The position numbers and the translations under genes were made by a program. A DNA stretch of 9,131 nucleotides from an uncultured Lachnoanaerobaculum sp. (GTDB taxonomy: Bacteria > Bacillota > Clostridia > Lachnospirales > Lachnospiraceae). The stretch is from positions 1 to 9,131 of the forward strand of contig CALISX010000172.1 in NCBI GenBank assembly GCA_938041725.1, given 5' to 3'. The notes beneath the pieces were generated by a model, which saw nothing but the letters and a program-made list of their open reading frames with translations, was not told the origin of the DNA and did no database searches. Below, piece after piece: positions 1 through 6,375 of this stretch (position 1 is the first letter of the stretch; each line of letters starts with the position of its first letter).

Positions 1-21
1 GGTATATTTGGTGGAAGTGTG

Positions 22-48
22 AACGAGTCTGCCCATAGGGCAACCGTT
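22..48 (+). promoter_or_regulatory. Candidate 5' leader hairpin upstream of rpmE
   Basis: Two nested stems can form: AACG (22-25) with CGTT (45-48), and inside it TGCCC (30-34) with GGGCA (38-42) around an ATA loop. It ends about 23 nt before the rpmE start and 5 nt before the purine-rich ribosome binding stretch. Ribosomal protein L31 genes in Bacillota are known to carry autoregulatory leader RNAs, so this could be the 3' part of one. That role is inference: I have not matched it to a covariance model, and it could equally be the tail of an upstream gene's transcript. Confidence 0.25.
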
Positions 49-71
49 AAAAAGGAAAGAAGAGGTGTTTT

Positions 72-278
72 ATGAGAGAAGGAATTCATCCAAAGTATTA
101 TCAGGCCACTGTAACCTGTAACTGCGGCAATACATTTGTAACCGGATCCACTAAGCCGGAGATCCATGTGGAGGTGTGCTCCAAGTGCCACTCCTTCTAT
201 ACTGGACAGCAGAAGTCATCGGCAGCCAGAGGACGTATTGAGAAGTTTAACCGTAAGTACGGCGTACAGGCAGAATAG
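72..278 (+). CDS. rpmE: 50S ribosomal protein L31, zinc-binding (C+) form
   Basis: This 68-residue protein is a component of the large ribosomal subunit at the central protuberance. The start MREGIHPKYY is characteristic of bacterial L31, and the length is normal. Four cysteines at residues 16, 18, 36 and 39 (CNC and CSKC) form the zinc-ribbon site, so this is the zinc-containing C+ paralogue rather than the zinc-free form expressed under zinc starvation. The ATG at 72 follows a purine-rich AGGAAAGAAGAGG stretch (53-65). A branched terminator-like structure downstream (321-393) suggests at least part of its transcription stops before the DUF1385 gene. The order rpmE - DUF1385 - prmC - prfA recurs in Clostridia. 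No anomaly seen. Confidence 0.97.
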   Translation: MREGIHPKYYQATVTCNCGNTFVTGSTKPEIHVEVCSKCHSFYTGQQKSSAARGRIEKFNRKYGVQAE

Positions 279-320
279 GAATAGGAAAAGGGCAGATCCT
301 TTAAGGGGATTTTGCCGTGG

Positions 321-393
321 AAAAGGGCTGTTGCGCAAGGTCCGCCGTCTTGGAAGATTCCCAAGGCAGCAGGCTTTGGGCAGCAGCTTTTTT
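321..393 (+). terminator. Candidate branched intrinsic terminator after rpmE
   Basis: GCTGTTGC (327-334) pairs with GCAGCAGC (380-387) over 8 bp with one G-T pair. The stem extends through AAAAGG (321-326) against TTTTTT (388-393), which also serves as the U tract. The enclosed segment folds into its own 7-bp stem, 347-353 with 361-367 (GTCTTGG/CCAAGGC, one wobble). It fills the 177-bp gap between rpmE and the DUF1385 gene. The large branched loop makes it weaker than a simple hairpin, so some read-through is likely, and I saw no convincing promoter between it and the next gene. Confidence 0.5.
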
Positions 394-455
394 GCGTAAG
401 AGATTTACAGCACCCTGCAAGGGGGCCTGGGGTTTGGTAGAATAGAAAGGAGAAT

Positions 456-1382
456 ATGAAGTATTCCGGTATTGGCGGACAAGCCGTAATTGAAGGCATT
501 ATGATGAAGAATCGGGACAGGTATGCCACCGCCGTTCGAAAGCCTGACGGGGAAATAGCAGTGATGGAGGGGAAGTATATCAGTATGACGGAGAAGGTGA
601 AGTTTTTTTCCCTTCCCTTTGTGAGAGGCATTTTTGCCTTTGCAGATTCTTTGATTTTGGGAATGAAAACCCTGGCCTATTCTGCCAGTTTTTTTGAGGA
701 TGAGGAGGAAAGCGCCCCCTCTCCCATAGAAGAAAAGCTGCAAAGGATTTTTGGAGAAAAGCTGGAAAAGGCTATTATAAGTGCCTCGGTGGTATTTTCC
801 CTCCTGGTTTCTGTGGCGGTTTTTATGCTGCTGCCTATGTTTTTAAGCAATTTGGTAAAACGATTTTATAATAATTATTATTTGATTGCTGTTTTAGAAG
901 GATTTTTGCGCATCGGAATTTTTGTGCTGTATATTAAGCTGGTATCCAGAATGGAGGATATCCGCCGGACCTTTATGTACCATGGGGCGGAGCATAAATG
1001 CATTAATTGTGTGGAGCATGGACTAAGCCTCACTGTTCCAAATGTAATGAAAAGCTCCAAGGAGCATAAGCGCTGCGGTACCAGCTTTTTGATTTTGGTG
1101 ATGATGATCAGCATTTTGTTCTTTATGGTGCTGCGGGTGGATACCCTTTGGATGCGGGCCATTAGCCGGATCCTTTTAATTCCGGTGATTGCCGGAGTGA
1201 GTTATGAATTTTTATCCTTGGCAGGAAGGAGTGATTTCTGGCTGGTTAATCTTTTAAGCCGCCCAGGCCTTTGGATGCAGGGACTGACCACCAAGGAACC
1301 CACAGAGGATATGGTGGAGGTGGCCATTGCTGCTGTGGAAAGGGTATTTGACTGGAAAAGGTATTTGAAAGAGAATTTTTAA
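456..1382 (+). CDS. DUF1385 family (YqhQ-like) integral membrane protein
   Basis: A 308-residue protein of the DUF1385 family, to which B. subtilis YqhQ belongs; its biochemical function is not established. Family hallmarks are visible: GGQAVIEGIMMK near the N terminus (8-18), MYHGAEHKCINCVEHG (174-189) and HKRCGTSF (204-211). The His/Cys-rich segments (H176, H180, C182, C185, H204, C207) could bind metal, which is inference. Hydrophobic stretches at about 107-131, 142-162, 210-227 and 235-255 suggest about four membrane helices, with the His/Cys loop between helices two and three. The ATG at 456 has AAAGGAGA (446-453) just upstream. The stop is one base before the prmC start, so the two genes are co-translated. 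The family often lies beside prmC/prfA in Clostridia, which hints at a link with translation or the membrane but proves nothing. Confidence 0.9.
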   Translation: MKYSGIGGQAVIEGIMMKNRDRYATAVRKPDGEIAVMEGKYISMTEKVKFFSLPFVRGIFAFADSLILGMKTLAYSASFFEDEEESAPSPIEEKLQRIFGEKLEKAIISASVVFSLLVSVAVFMLLPMFLSNLVKRFYNNYYLIAVLEGFLRIGIFVLYIKLVSRMEDIRRTFMYHGAEHKCINCVEHGLSLTVPNVMKSSKEHKRCGTSFLILVMMISILFFMVLRVDTLWMRAISRILLIPVIAGVSYEFLSLAGRSDFWLVNLLSRPGLWMQGLTTKEPTEDMVEVAIAAVERVFDWKRYLKENF

Positions 1383-1383
1383 C

Positions 1384-2262
1384 ATGAAAAGGGCAGTGGA
1401 ATACCAACGGGAGGCGGCGGCGCTTTTGAAGGAGGGGGGCATTGCAGAGGGAGAGCTGGAGGCCAGAATGTTATTTACCCAAGCCTTTGGATGGGATTTT
1501 GGAACCTGGATTTTGGAAAAGGACAACCAGGAAATCCAAGAGTCGGATCCAAGGCTCAGGCAGTTTTTTGCATGGGTCAGGGAGCGGCTTACCCGCCGTC
1601 CCATACAGTATATTCTCCACAGCCAGGATTTTTATGGTTTGCCCCTGTATGTAAATGAAAACGTTTTGATTCCAAGACAGGATACAGAGGTTTTGGTGGA
1701 GGCGGTTTTACACTGGGCACAAAGCCGCCCGCCGGATACCTTGGAGGTCTTGGATCTGTGTACCGGTTCCGGGGCCATTGCCCTGGCTCTGGAAAAAAAC
1801 GGAAGATTTAAAGGGGTGTCAGGACTGGATATTTCTTCTAAGGCTTTGGAGGTGGCCAAAAGAAACAGCGCTTTTCTAAAGGCAGGGGTTTCCTGGATTT
1901 TAGGAGATATGTTTACCGGTTTAACAGAAAATCAGAAATATGATATAATCGTAAGCAATCCCCCCTATATCAGATCCCAGGTGATTGATACCCTTTTGCC
2001 GGAGGTACGGGATTTTGAGCCAAGACTTGCTTTGGACGGAGATGGGGATGGCCTGGGGTTTTACCGTATCCTTGCCCGGGAGGCGGGAGGATTTTTGAAA
2101 AAAAAGGGACTTTTGGCCTTGGAAATCGGTTTTGACCAGGGGGAAGAGGTAAGGGAGCTTTGCCTGGAGACAGGCTTTGCCAGGGTGACTGTAGAGAAGG
2201 ACCTGGCAGGACTGGATCGGGTGATTTTAGCAGAAACGGACATAGAGGATCAATATGTTTGA
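1384..2262 (+). CDS. prmC: Peptide chain release factor N5-glutamine methyltransferase
   Basis: PrmC (HemK) is a cytosolic SAM-dependent enzyme that methylates the glutamine of the GGQ motif in class I release factors. The N-terminal helical domain (about 1-75) is followed by RRPIQYI...FYGLPLYV...[12 protein letters not shown] (71-106), the SAM-binding motif [13 protein letters not shown] (123-134), the acidic end of the next strand at LDIS (148-151), and the catalytic NPPY (192-195) that holds the target amide. The 292-residue length is close to the family norm. The start is one base after the DUF1385 stop and has only a weak ribosome binding site (GAAAGAG near 1367-1374), so coupling is likely. 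The last 8 nt overlap prfA, its substrate's gene. No missing catalytic residue seen. Confidence 0.96.
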   Translation: MKRAVEYQREAAALLKEGGIAEGELEARMLFTQAFGWDFGTWILEKDNQEIQESDPRLRQFFAWVRERLTRRPIQYILHSQDFYGLPLYVNENVLIPRQDTEVLVEAVLHWAQSRPPDTLEVLDLCTGSGAIALALEKNGRFKGVSGLDISSKALEVAKRNSAFLKAGVSWILGDMFTGLTENQKYDIIVSNPPYIRSQVIDTLLPEVRDFEPRLALDGDGDGLGFYRILAREAGGFLKKKGLLALEIGFDQGEEVRELCLETGFARVTVEKDLAGLDRVILAETDIEDQYV

Positions 2263-3325
2263 AAATTTAGAGGATATCATTGTACATTATGACGAGGTGA
2301 TGGCTGCACTGGGAAGTCCCGATGTGGCCAATGATCAGAACCGCTTTCGAAAGCTGATGAAGGAGCAGTCAGATCTGGCGCCTTTGGTAAACACCTATAA
2401 GGACTATAAGCTGGCCCTTTCTGACCAGGAGGATGCCCTGGCGCTTTTGGAAAGTGAAAATGACGAAGAGATTCGGGACATGGCCAAGCAGGAGCTGGCA
2501 GAGGGAAAGGAAAGACAGTCCCTTTTGGAGGACCAGCTGAAGCTTCTTTTGCTGCCCAAGGATCCCAATGATGACAAAAATATTATGCTGGAGATCCGGG
2601 CAGGAGCGGGAGGGGATGAGGCAGCTCTGTTTGCCTCCCAGCTTTACCGGATGTATGTGCATTATGCGGAAAGCCAGCGGTGGAAGGTAGAAATCATTGA
2701 TGTGAATGAAAACGGCATTGGAGGCTTTAAGGAAGTGGTGGCCATGGTTAGCGGAAAGGGCGCCTATTCCAAATTAAAATACGAGTCCGGCGTACACCGT
2801 GTCCAAAGGGTTCCGGAAACAGAATCCGGAGGGCGCATTCACACCTCCACCGCTTCGGTGGCTGTGATGCCGGAGGCGGAGGAGGTGGATGTGCAGATTG
2901 ACATGAATGATGTGCGCATTGACGTGATGCGGGCCAGCGGAAATGGAGGCCAGTGTGTCAATACCACAGATTCCGCTGTGCGTTTGACTCACTATCCCAC
3001 AGGAATTGTAATTTACTCTCAAACTGAAAAAAGCCAGCTGCAAAACAAGGATAAGGCCTTTGCCCTGCTGCGGTCTAAGCTCTATGAAATAGAGCTGGAA
3101 AAGCAGCAGAGCAAGGAGGCAGCTAACAGAAGGAGCCAAATCGGAACCGGGGATCGTTCGGAAAAGATCCGCACCTACAATTATCCCCAGGGCCGGGTGA
3201 CGGATCACCGCATTAACCTGACCCTGTATAAGCTGGATAAAATTATTAATGGAGACATTCAGGAGCTGATCGACGGATGTATCGGAGCGGATCAGGCCGC
3301 CAAGCTGGCCCGGCTGAATGACTAA
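2255..3325 (+). CDS. prfA: Peptide chain release factor 1 (RF1)
   Basis: RF1 recognises UAA and UAG in the ribosomal A site and triggers hydrolysis of peptidyl-tRNA. This 356-residue protein has the normal RF1 length. The tripeptide anticodon region reads PET (187-189, within [14 protein letters not shown]), the RF1-type PxT motif rather than the SPF of RF2. The catalytic GGQ lies at 231-233 in the context [14 protein letters not shown]; Cys234 stands where E. coli has His, a variant I recall as common in Clostridia. The N-terminal coiled helical domain (about 1-105) precedes the core beginning [15 protein letters not shown] (112-126). AGAGGA (2244-2249) inside prmC serves as ribosome binding site, and the start overlaps the end of prmC. 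There is no in-frame TGA as found in autoregulated RF2 genes. Confidence 0.98.
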   Translation: MFENLEDIIVHYDEVMAALGSPDVANDQNRFRKLMKEQSDLAPLVNTYKDYKLALSDQEDALALLESENDEEIRDMAKQELAEGKERQSLLEDQLKLLLLPKDPNDDKNIMLEIRAGAGGDEAALFASQLYRMYVHYAESQRWKVEIIDVNENGIGGFKEVVAMVSGKGAYSKLKYESGVHRVQRVPETESGGRIHTSTASVAVMPEAEEVDVQIDMNDVRIDVMRASGNGGQCVNTTDSAVRLTHYPTGIVIYSQTEKSQLQNKDKAFALLRSKLYEIELEKQQSKEAANRRSQIGTGDRSEKIRTYNYPQGRVTDHRINLTLYKLDKIINGDIQELIDGCIGADQAAKLARLND

Positions 3326-3336
3326 AGGAGAGGAAC

Positions 3337-4362
3337 ATGGAGAAAAAAGATCTTGACTGGAGCAATATCGGATTTAGATACCGCACAACGGATTACCGTT
3401 ATGTTTGTCACTACAAAGAGGGAAGATGGCAGCCGGGAGGGCTGATTACAGATCCCAATATCCAGTTGAATGAATGTGCCGGTATTCTCCAGTATTGCCA
3501 GGAGGTGTTTGAGGGATTGAAGGCCTATACCACAAAGGATGGTAGAATTGTCGCCTTCCGTCCGGACCTGAATGCAGAGCGGATGTATCATTCTGCCCAG
3601 TGGCTGGAGATGCCCCCTTTGCCTCCAGAGGTTTTTTTGGAGGCAGTTGATCAGGTGGTAAAGGCCAATGCCCCCTGGGTTCCCCCCTTTGGCAGCGGTG
3701 CCAGTTTGTATATCCGGCCTTATATGTTTGCTTCCTCTCCTGTTATTGGGGTAAAGCCGGCAGAGGAATATGAGTTTCGGGTATTCACCACTCCGGTGGG
3801 GCCTTATTTTAAGGGAGGAGCCAAGCCCATCACCATTACCGTCAGTGATTTTGACAGAGCTGCCCCCAGGGGAACGGGACATATCAAGGCAGGGTTAAAC
3901 TATGCCATGAGTCTTCACTCCCTGATGAAAGCCCATCGGGAGGGCTTTGATGAAAATATGTATTTGGATCCTTCTTCCCGGACCTATGTGGAGGAAACGG
4001 GAGGGGCCAATTTTATTTTCGTTACCAAGGATTATAAAGTGGTAACCCCCAAATCCGATTCCATTCTTCCCTCCATTACCAGAAGGTCTTTGCTGCATGT
4101 GGCCAAGCATTATTTGAATCTGGAGGTGGAGGAAAGGCCGGTGAAGTTTTCCGAGGTGAAGGACTTTTTGGAGGCAGGACTTTGCGGAACCGCCGCAGTG
4201 ATTTCCCCTATTGGAAGAATCTGCAGCCGACAGGAGGTGATCTCTCTTCCCAGCGGTATGGAGACCATGGGAGAGATTACCAAAAAGCTGTATGATACTC
4301 TTACCGGGATTCAGCTGGGAGAGCTAAAGGCACCGGAGGGCTGGATCCGCACTATTTTGTAA
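3337..4362 (+). CDS. ilvE: Branched-chain amino acid aminotransferase, class IV PLP enzyme
   Basis: The enzyme transfers the amino group between glutamate and the 2-oxo acids of leucine, isoleucine and valine, the last synthetic and first degradative step. The 341-residue length and motifs fit the longer, BCAT2-like (eukaryotic-style) subgroup: QEVFEGLKAY (55-64), FRPDLNAERM (74-83), SLYIRPYMFAS (123-133), GHIKAGLNYA (181-190) with K184 as the probable PLP Schiff-base lysine, YVEETGGANFIFV (217-229) and CGTAAVISPIG (283-293). It starts 11 nt after prfA with AAAGGAGAGG (3324-3333) as a strong ribosome binding site overlapping the prfA stop, so it probably shares the prfA transcript. A hairpin follows the stop. 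Its link to release-factor genes is positional only. All expected catalytic residues are visible. Confidence 0.95.
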   Translation: MEKKDLDWSNIGFRYRTTDYRYVCHYKEGRWQPGGLITDPNIQLNECAGILQYCQEVFEGLKAYTTKDGRIVAFRPDLNAERMYHSAQWLEMPPLPPEVFLEAVDQVVKANAPWVPPFGSGASLYIRPYMFASSPVIGVKPAEEYEFRVFTTPVGPYFKGGAKPITITVSDFDRAAPRGTGHIKAGLNYAMSLHSLMKAHREGFDENMYLDPSSRTYVEETGGANFIFVTKDYKVVTPKSDSILPSITRRSLLHVAKHYLNLEVEERPVKFSEVKDFLEAGLCGTAAVISPIGRICSRQEVISLPSGMETMGEITKKLYDTLTGIQLGELKAPEGWIRTIL

Positions 4363-4365
4363 CCC

Positions 4366-4386
4366 CCATGCCGGGCCTCGGCATGG
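4366..4386 (+). terminator. Perfect hairpin after ilvE (weak terminator or processing site)
   Basis: CCATGCCG (4366-4373) and CGGCATGG (4379-4386) form a perfect 8-bp stem with a 5-nt loop, starting 4 nt after the ilvE stop. The following bases contain only a short TTTT run (4396-4399) about 10 nt away, so it does not meet the normal intrinsic terminator pattern. It may attenuate, protect the ilvE 3' end, or be a palindromic protein site ahead of the next gene. The next gene starts only 38 nt further, and I see no clear promoter between. Confidence 0.35.
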
Positions 4387-4423
4387 AAGCCTATGTTTTA
4401 CAGAAGCGAGGAGAGAATTTTAA

Positions 4424-5107
4424 ATGAATAGAAGTATAGCAGGCGGTATTCTTTTAGCCGCCGGTATTTTTTTATCTGCCTGCGGTGCAGGCAATGTAAC
4501 AGAATCTGCCCAGGACAGTACAGTGGCAGCGGTGCAAAGCAGCGAAACCGTCACAGAGCGTCAAAGTGCAGGAAATCAGGAAACCTCAGAGGCAGCAGTC
4601 ACTGAGGGAGAGACAACGGAAGCTGCTGCCTCTGAGGAAGAATTTGGCCCCATTCGAAATATTGCGCCCTTTAATACCAAGACCATTGAGGGGGATGCTT
4701 TTACAGAGAAAAATCTGGCAGACTATGATTTAACCATGGTCAATGTTTTTGCCACCTGGTGCGGCCCATGTGTTGCAGAGATGCCGGAGCTGGAAAAGCT
4801 GCATCAGGAGATGTCCGGACAAAAATTCAATATCCTGGGGGTCTGCCTGGATGCAATGGATATGGGAGGAGAAAATCCGGATGCTATTCAAAAGGCCAAG
4901 GACCTTCAGAGCAAGCTTGGTATCACCTACCCTATCGTGATTCCAGACTCCACAGCCCTGAATGGGAGATTGATCGGTATCATGGCCATTCCGGAAACCT
5001 TCTTTGTGGATAAAAATGGAAAGATTGTGGGAGATACCTACAGTGGAGCCAGGTCCATGGAACAGTGGAAAGAGATTGTGGAAAAGGAAATTGCAAACCT
5101 GCAGTAG
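4424..5107 (+). CDS. TlpA-like thioredoxin-fold lipoprotein
   Basis: A 227-residue probable extracytoplasmic thiol-disulfide oxidoreductase. The N terminus is a lipoprotein signal peptide: positively charged start, hydrophobic core, lipobox LSAC with Cys20 as the lipidation site. Residues about 24-73 are a Ser/Thr/Glu/Ala-rich linker typical of surface lipoproteins. The TlpA/redoxin domain follows (about 75-227), with NVFATWCGPCVAEMPELEKL containing the CXXC pair C113/C116, the DxxGGENPDAIQKA insert region, and the cis-proline segment IPETFFVDKNGKIVG (about 188-202). The role could be reduction of exported proteins or a peroxide/redox defence step. No CcdA/DsbD-type membrane electron donor is encoded in this window. 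GAGGAGAG (4408-4415) precedes the ATG. There is no obvious terminator directly after the gene, so transcripts may run into the downstream repeat region. Confidence 0.88.
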   Translation: MNRSIAGGILLAAGIFLSACGAGNVTESAQDSTVAAVQSSETVTERQSAGNQETSEAAVTEGETTEAAASEEEFGPIRNIAPFNTKTIEGDAFTEKNLADYDLTMVNVFATWCGPCVAEMPELEKLHQEMSGQKFNILGVCLDAMDMGGENPDAIQKAKDLQSKLGITYPIVIPDSTALNGRLIGIMAIPETFFVDKNGKIVGDTYSGARSMEQWKEIVEKEIANLQ

Positions 5108-5118
5108 CCTTTTAAAGC

Positions 5119-5174
5119 CATACCGCTGTTCATACCTTAAATACCGTTATTCATACTTTTTTCATGCTTTTTAT
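5119..5174 (+). repeat. Short phased CATAC repeats upstream of a promoter
   Basis: Five degenerate units follow head to tail: CATACCGCTGTT (5119-5130), CATACCTTAA (5131-5140), ATACCGTTATT (5141-5151), CATACTTTTTT (5152-5162) and CATGCTTTTTAT (5163-5174). Spacing of 10-12 bp is about one helical turn, which would place them on one DNA face immediately upstream of and into the -35 region of the promoter at 5161-5191. They could be regulator sites, a curved UP-like element, or low-complexity drift. Confidence 0.35.
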
Positions 5175-5191
5175 CACTTACCTGCTATAAT
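5161..5191 (+). promoter_or_regulatory. Extended -10 promoter driving the repeat region
   Basis: TGCTATAAT (5183-5191) is a perfect extended -10 (TGnTATAAT). A -35 is poor; TTCATG (5161-5166) lies 19 bp upstream, which an extended -10 can tolerate. Transcription would start near 5198 and run right, away from tlpA, into a region with no protein gene, ending at the terminator at 5746-5773. The consensus match is the best of any promoter in the window. Confidence 0.6.
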
Positions 5192-5395
5192 CATACTTGT
5201 AAGAGCGATGGCCGAGATGATACATCGGACAGTGTCACAGAGACACATAGGAGTGATAAACATAGTTTGTACTACAGGTTGTGTCGTTGTGATGTAGGCT
5301 TATTAATTGTTTGAGTGTTAGGAAGATGCCCAAGGGGGGAAAGGAGTGCAGAAAATTAGAGAGAGTAGGGTGTTTAAGTGCGGCAAACCAATGGT

Positions 5396-5710
5396 AGAGT
5401 GATATAGACTGTTAGAGTGATATAGGATTTAGAGTGATTGGTTAAGGATGCAGTGATATAGGTTATTAGAGTGAAGCATTAGAGTGATATAGGATTTAGA
5501 GTGATTGGTTAAGGATGCAGTGATATAGGTTGTTAGAGTGATACAGGATTTAGAGTGGTAGACGCAGTGATATAGGTTGTTAGAGTGAAGCGTTAGAGTG
5601 ATACAGGTTGTTAGAGTGAGATGTTAGAGTGATATAGGATTTAGAGTGATTGGTTAAGGATGCAGTGATACAGGCTGTTAGAGTGAAACAGGAAAAGTGA
5701 TATGGGAGTT
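5396..5710 (+). repeat. Tandem array of about 19 degenerate AGAGTGATATAGG repeats
   Basis: Units of 13-21 bp start with AGAGTGA or AGTGA. The commonest form is AGAGTGATATAGGATTT (at 5414, 5481 and 5626; 5535 differs by one base). Others are AGTGATATAGGTTGTT (5519, 5566; near-copies 5452, 5664), AGAGTGAAGCRTT (5468, 5582) and a 21-bp unit with core TTGGTTAAGGATGC (5431, 5498, 5643). A higher-order unit of 67 bp is visible, and one 47-bp stretch is identical at 5412-5458, 5479-5525 and 5624-5670. By hand count, 5401-5700 has about 99 G and 13 C, an extreme strand asymmetry. Decayed copies reach back to about 5250 (GGAGTGATA 5250-5258, GTGATGTAGG 5289-5298) and forward to 5742. Units are too short and contiguous for CRISPR. 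Confidence 0.95.
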
Positions 5711-5745
5711 AGAACAGGGCCTTTAGAGTGGTGGGCCTTGGGAAT

Positions 5746-5773
5746 AAAAAAGCGGGGGATGCCTCGCTTTTTT
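5746..5773. terminator. Strong bidirectional intrinsic terminator
   Basis: AAAAAAGCGGGG (5746-5757) pairs with CCTCGCTTTTTT (5762-5773) with one G-T pair and a 4-nt loop (5758-5761). The A and T tracts flank a GC-rich core, so the structure works on both strands. It ends the rightward transcript of the repeat region and, on the minus strand, the Rrf2 gene whose stop lies 26 bp away at 5800. It therefore insulates the array from antisense read-through. Confidence 0.92.
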
Positions 5774-5799
5774 ATATGGAAGTGCTGCGGAGCGCATCC

Positions 5800-6243
5800 T
5801 TAAGGGATGGGCTCCACAGTTCTTTTTTTTCGACGAATGGAAAGTTCGTCTTCCATCAGGTCTAACAGGGTCACATTGTCCACCACATTATTAATGGCGG
5901 TTTCAATTTTTTTGAACAGATTCTGGGTGACGCAGGATCTGGAGCGTTCACAAATTCCATCCATATCCAGACAATGCACTGGTGCCAAGGACCCCTCCAT
6001 TACCCGAAGAATTTCCCCTACGGAATAGTCCTTTGGGGCTCTGGTAAGAATATATCCCCCCTGGGCACCCCGGATGCTTTTTACCAGTCTGGCTTTGGAC
6101 AGGGTTGATACAATCTGCTCCAAATATTTTTCAGAGATCCCCTGGGATCTGGCCACCTGATTGATTTTGGTAGGAGAGCCAGGATTTAAACCGAACTCCA
6201 CCATCATTTTCAGTGCATATCTGCCCTTCGTAGAAATTTTCAC
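5800..6243 (-). CDS. Rrf2 family transcriptional regulator, IscR-like with three cysteines
   Basis: A 147-residue DNA-binding regulator. MKISTKGRYALKMMVEF at the N terminus and the winged helix-turn-helix (about 26-66: INQVARSQGISEKYLEQIVSTL, then LVKSIRGAQGGYIL) are typical of Rrf2. Cysteines C91, C98 and C104 (C-x6-C-x5-C) lie where IscR binds a [2Fe-2S] cluster (C-x5-C-x5-C in E. coli), so it probably senses Fe-S status, redox or nitric oxide; CymR-type cysteine regulation is less likely. The start is GTG at 6243-6241, chosen because GGGAGG (complement of 6250-6255) lies 6 nt upstream and the family N terminus begins there. It is monocistronic, ends at the bidirectional terminator, and is divergent from the ArsC-like gene. 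No iscS/nifU or suf gene is adjacent, although such genes are frequent neighbours of these regulators. Confidence 0.92.
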   Translation of the reverse strand: MKISTKGRYALKMMVEFGLNPGSPTKINQVARSQGISEKYLEQIVSTLSKARLVKSIRGAQGGYILTRAPKDYSVGEILRVMEGSLAPVHCLDMDGICERSRSCVTQNLFKKIETAINNVVDNVTLLDLMEDELSIRRKKRTVEPIP

Positions 6244-6267
6244 CGTATGCCTCCCATATTATTCATA

Positions 6268-6280
6268 CCTATTTACTAGG
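6268..6280. promoter_or_regulatory. Inverted repeat in Rrf2 leader, possible operator
   Basis: CCTA (6268-6271) and TAGG (6277-6280) form a short inverted repeat around TTTAC, located just downstream of the Rrf2 -10 box. This is where an autorepressing Rrf2 protein would bind, as IscR does on its own promoter. The repeat arms are only 4 bp, so chance is a real possibility. Confidence 0.25.
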
Positions 6281-6290
6281 AAATAAGTCT

Positions 6291-6319
6291 ATTGTAGCAA
6301 ACACAGGGGTTAAAGTAAA
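6291..6319 (-). promoter_or_regulatory. Promoter of the Rrf2 regulator gene
   Basis: Read on the minus strand: -35 TTTACT (complement of 6314-6319), a 17-bp spacer, and -10 TACAAT (complement of 6291-6296) preceded by TGC, giving an extended -10. Transcription would begin near 6284 and give a leader of about 40 nt before the GTG start. Confidence 0.65.
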
Positions 6320-6342
6320 CCTTTAGGAAAGAAGGATAGCAC

Positions 6343-6370
6343 TTTTCATTTGAAGGAAAAGAGGTATAAT
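6343..6370 (+). promoter_or_regulatory. Promoter of the arsC-like/fchA/folD operon
   Basis: A perfect -10 TATAAT lies at 6365-6370, with TTTTCA (6343-6348, four of six matches to TTGACA) 16 bp upstream. It points right, back to back with the Rrf2 promoter about 25 bp away, so one regulator could act on both. Start of transcription is expected near 6377. Confidence 0.6.
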
Positions 6371-6375
6371 GGTTG

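Larger units (their letters stand above)
5198..5773 (+). ncRNA. Putative repeat-rich non-coding RNA, about 575 nt, unknown family
   Basis: The segment between the consensus promoter (TATAAT at 5186-5191) and the intrinsic terminator (5746-5773) has the layout of an independent RNA gene. All reading frames through the array are cut by frequent stops, since each repeat contains TGA and TAG on the + strand and TAA/CTCTAA on the - strand. The 5' part can form local hairpins: CGATG (5206-5210) with CATCG (5223-5227), and GTGTC (5232-5236) with GACAC (5242-5246). The rest is the AGTGATATAGG-type array, which has so few C residues that it should be mostly single-stranded, as expected of a protein- or RNA-binding platform. 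It is not 6S, tmRNA, SRP or RNase P RNA by any motif I can see. It could alternatively be the long 3' untranslated region of tlpA. Confidence 0.45.

Noticed and set aside
234..236. RF1 Cys234 in GGQC (protein residue numbering of the prfA product) as an anomaly
   Set aside because: GGQC followed by VNTTDS is, from memory, a common clostridial variant; the GGQ itself is intact.
438..443. TAGAAT with upstream TG as a promoter for the DUF1385 gene
   Set aside because: The start of transcription would fall inside the ribosome binding site at 446-453, and no -35 lies at the right distance.
197..743. Long minus-strand open frames opposite rpmE and the DUF1385 gene
   Set aside because: They lie antisense to clear genes, have no ribosome binding sites and no recognisable domains.
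5004..5297. Open frame of 97 codons overlapping the end of tlpA
   Set aside because: Two fifths lies inside tlpA in another frame, it lacks a ribosome binding site, and its product resembles no known family.
5396..5710. CRISPR array
   Set aside because: Units are 13-21 bp, contiguous, and variable in length, with no unique spacers of about 30 bp and no cas genes.
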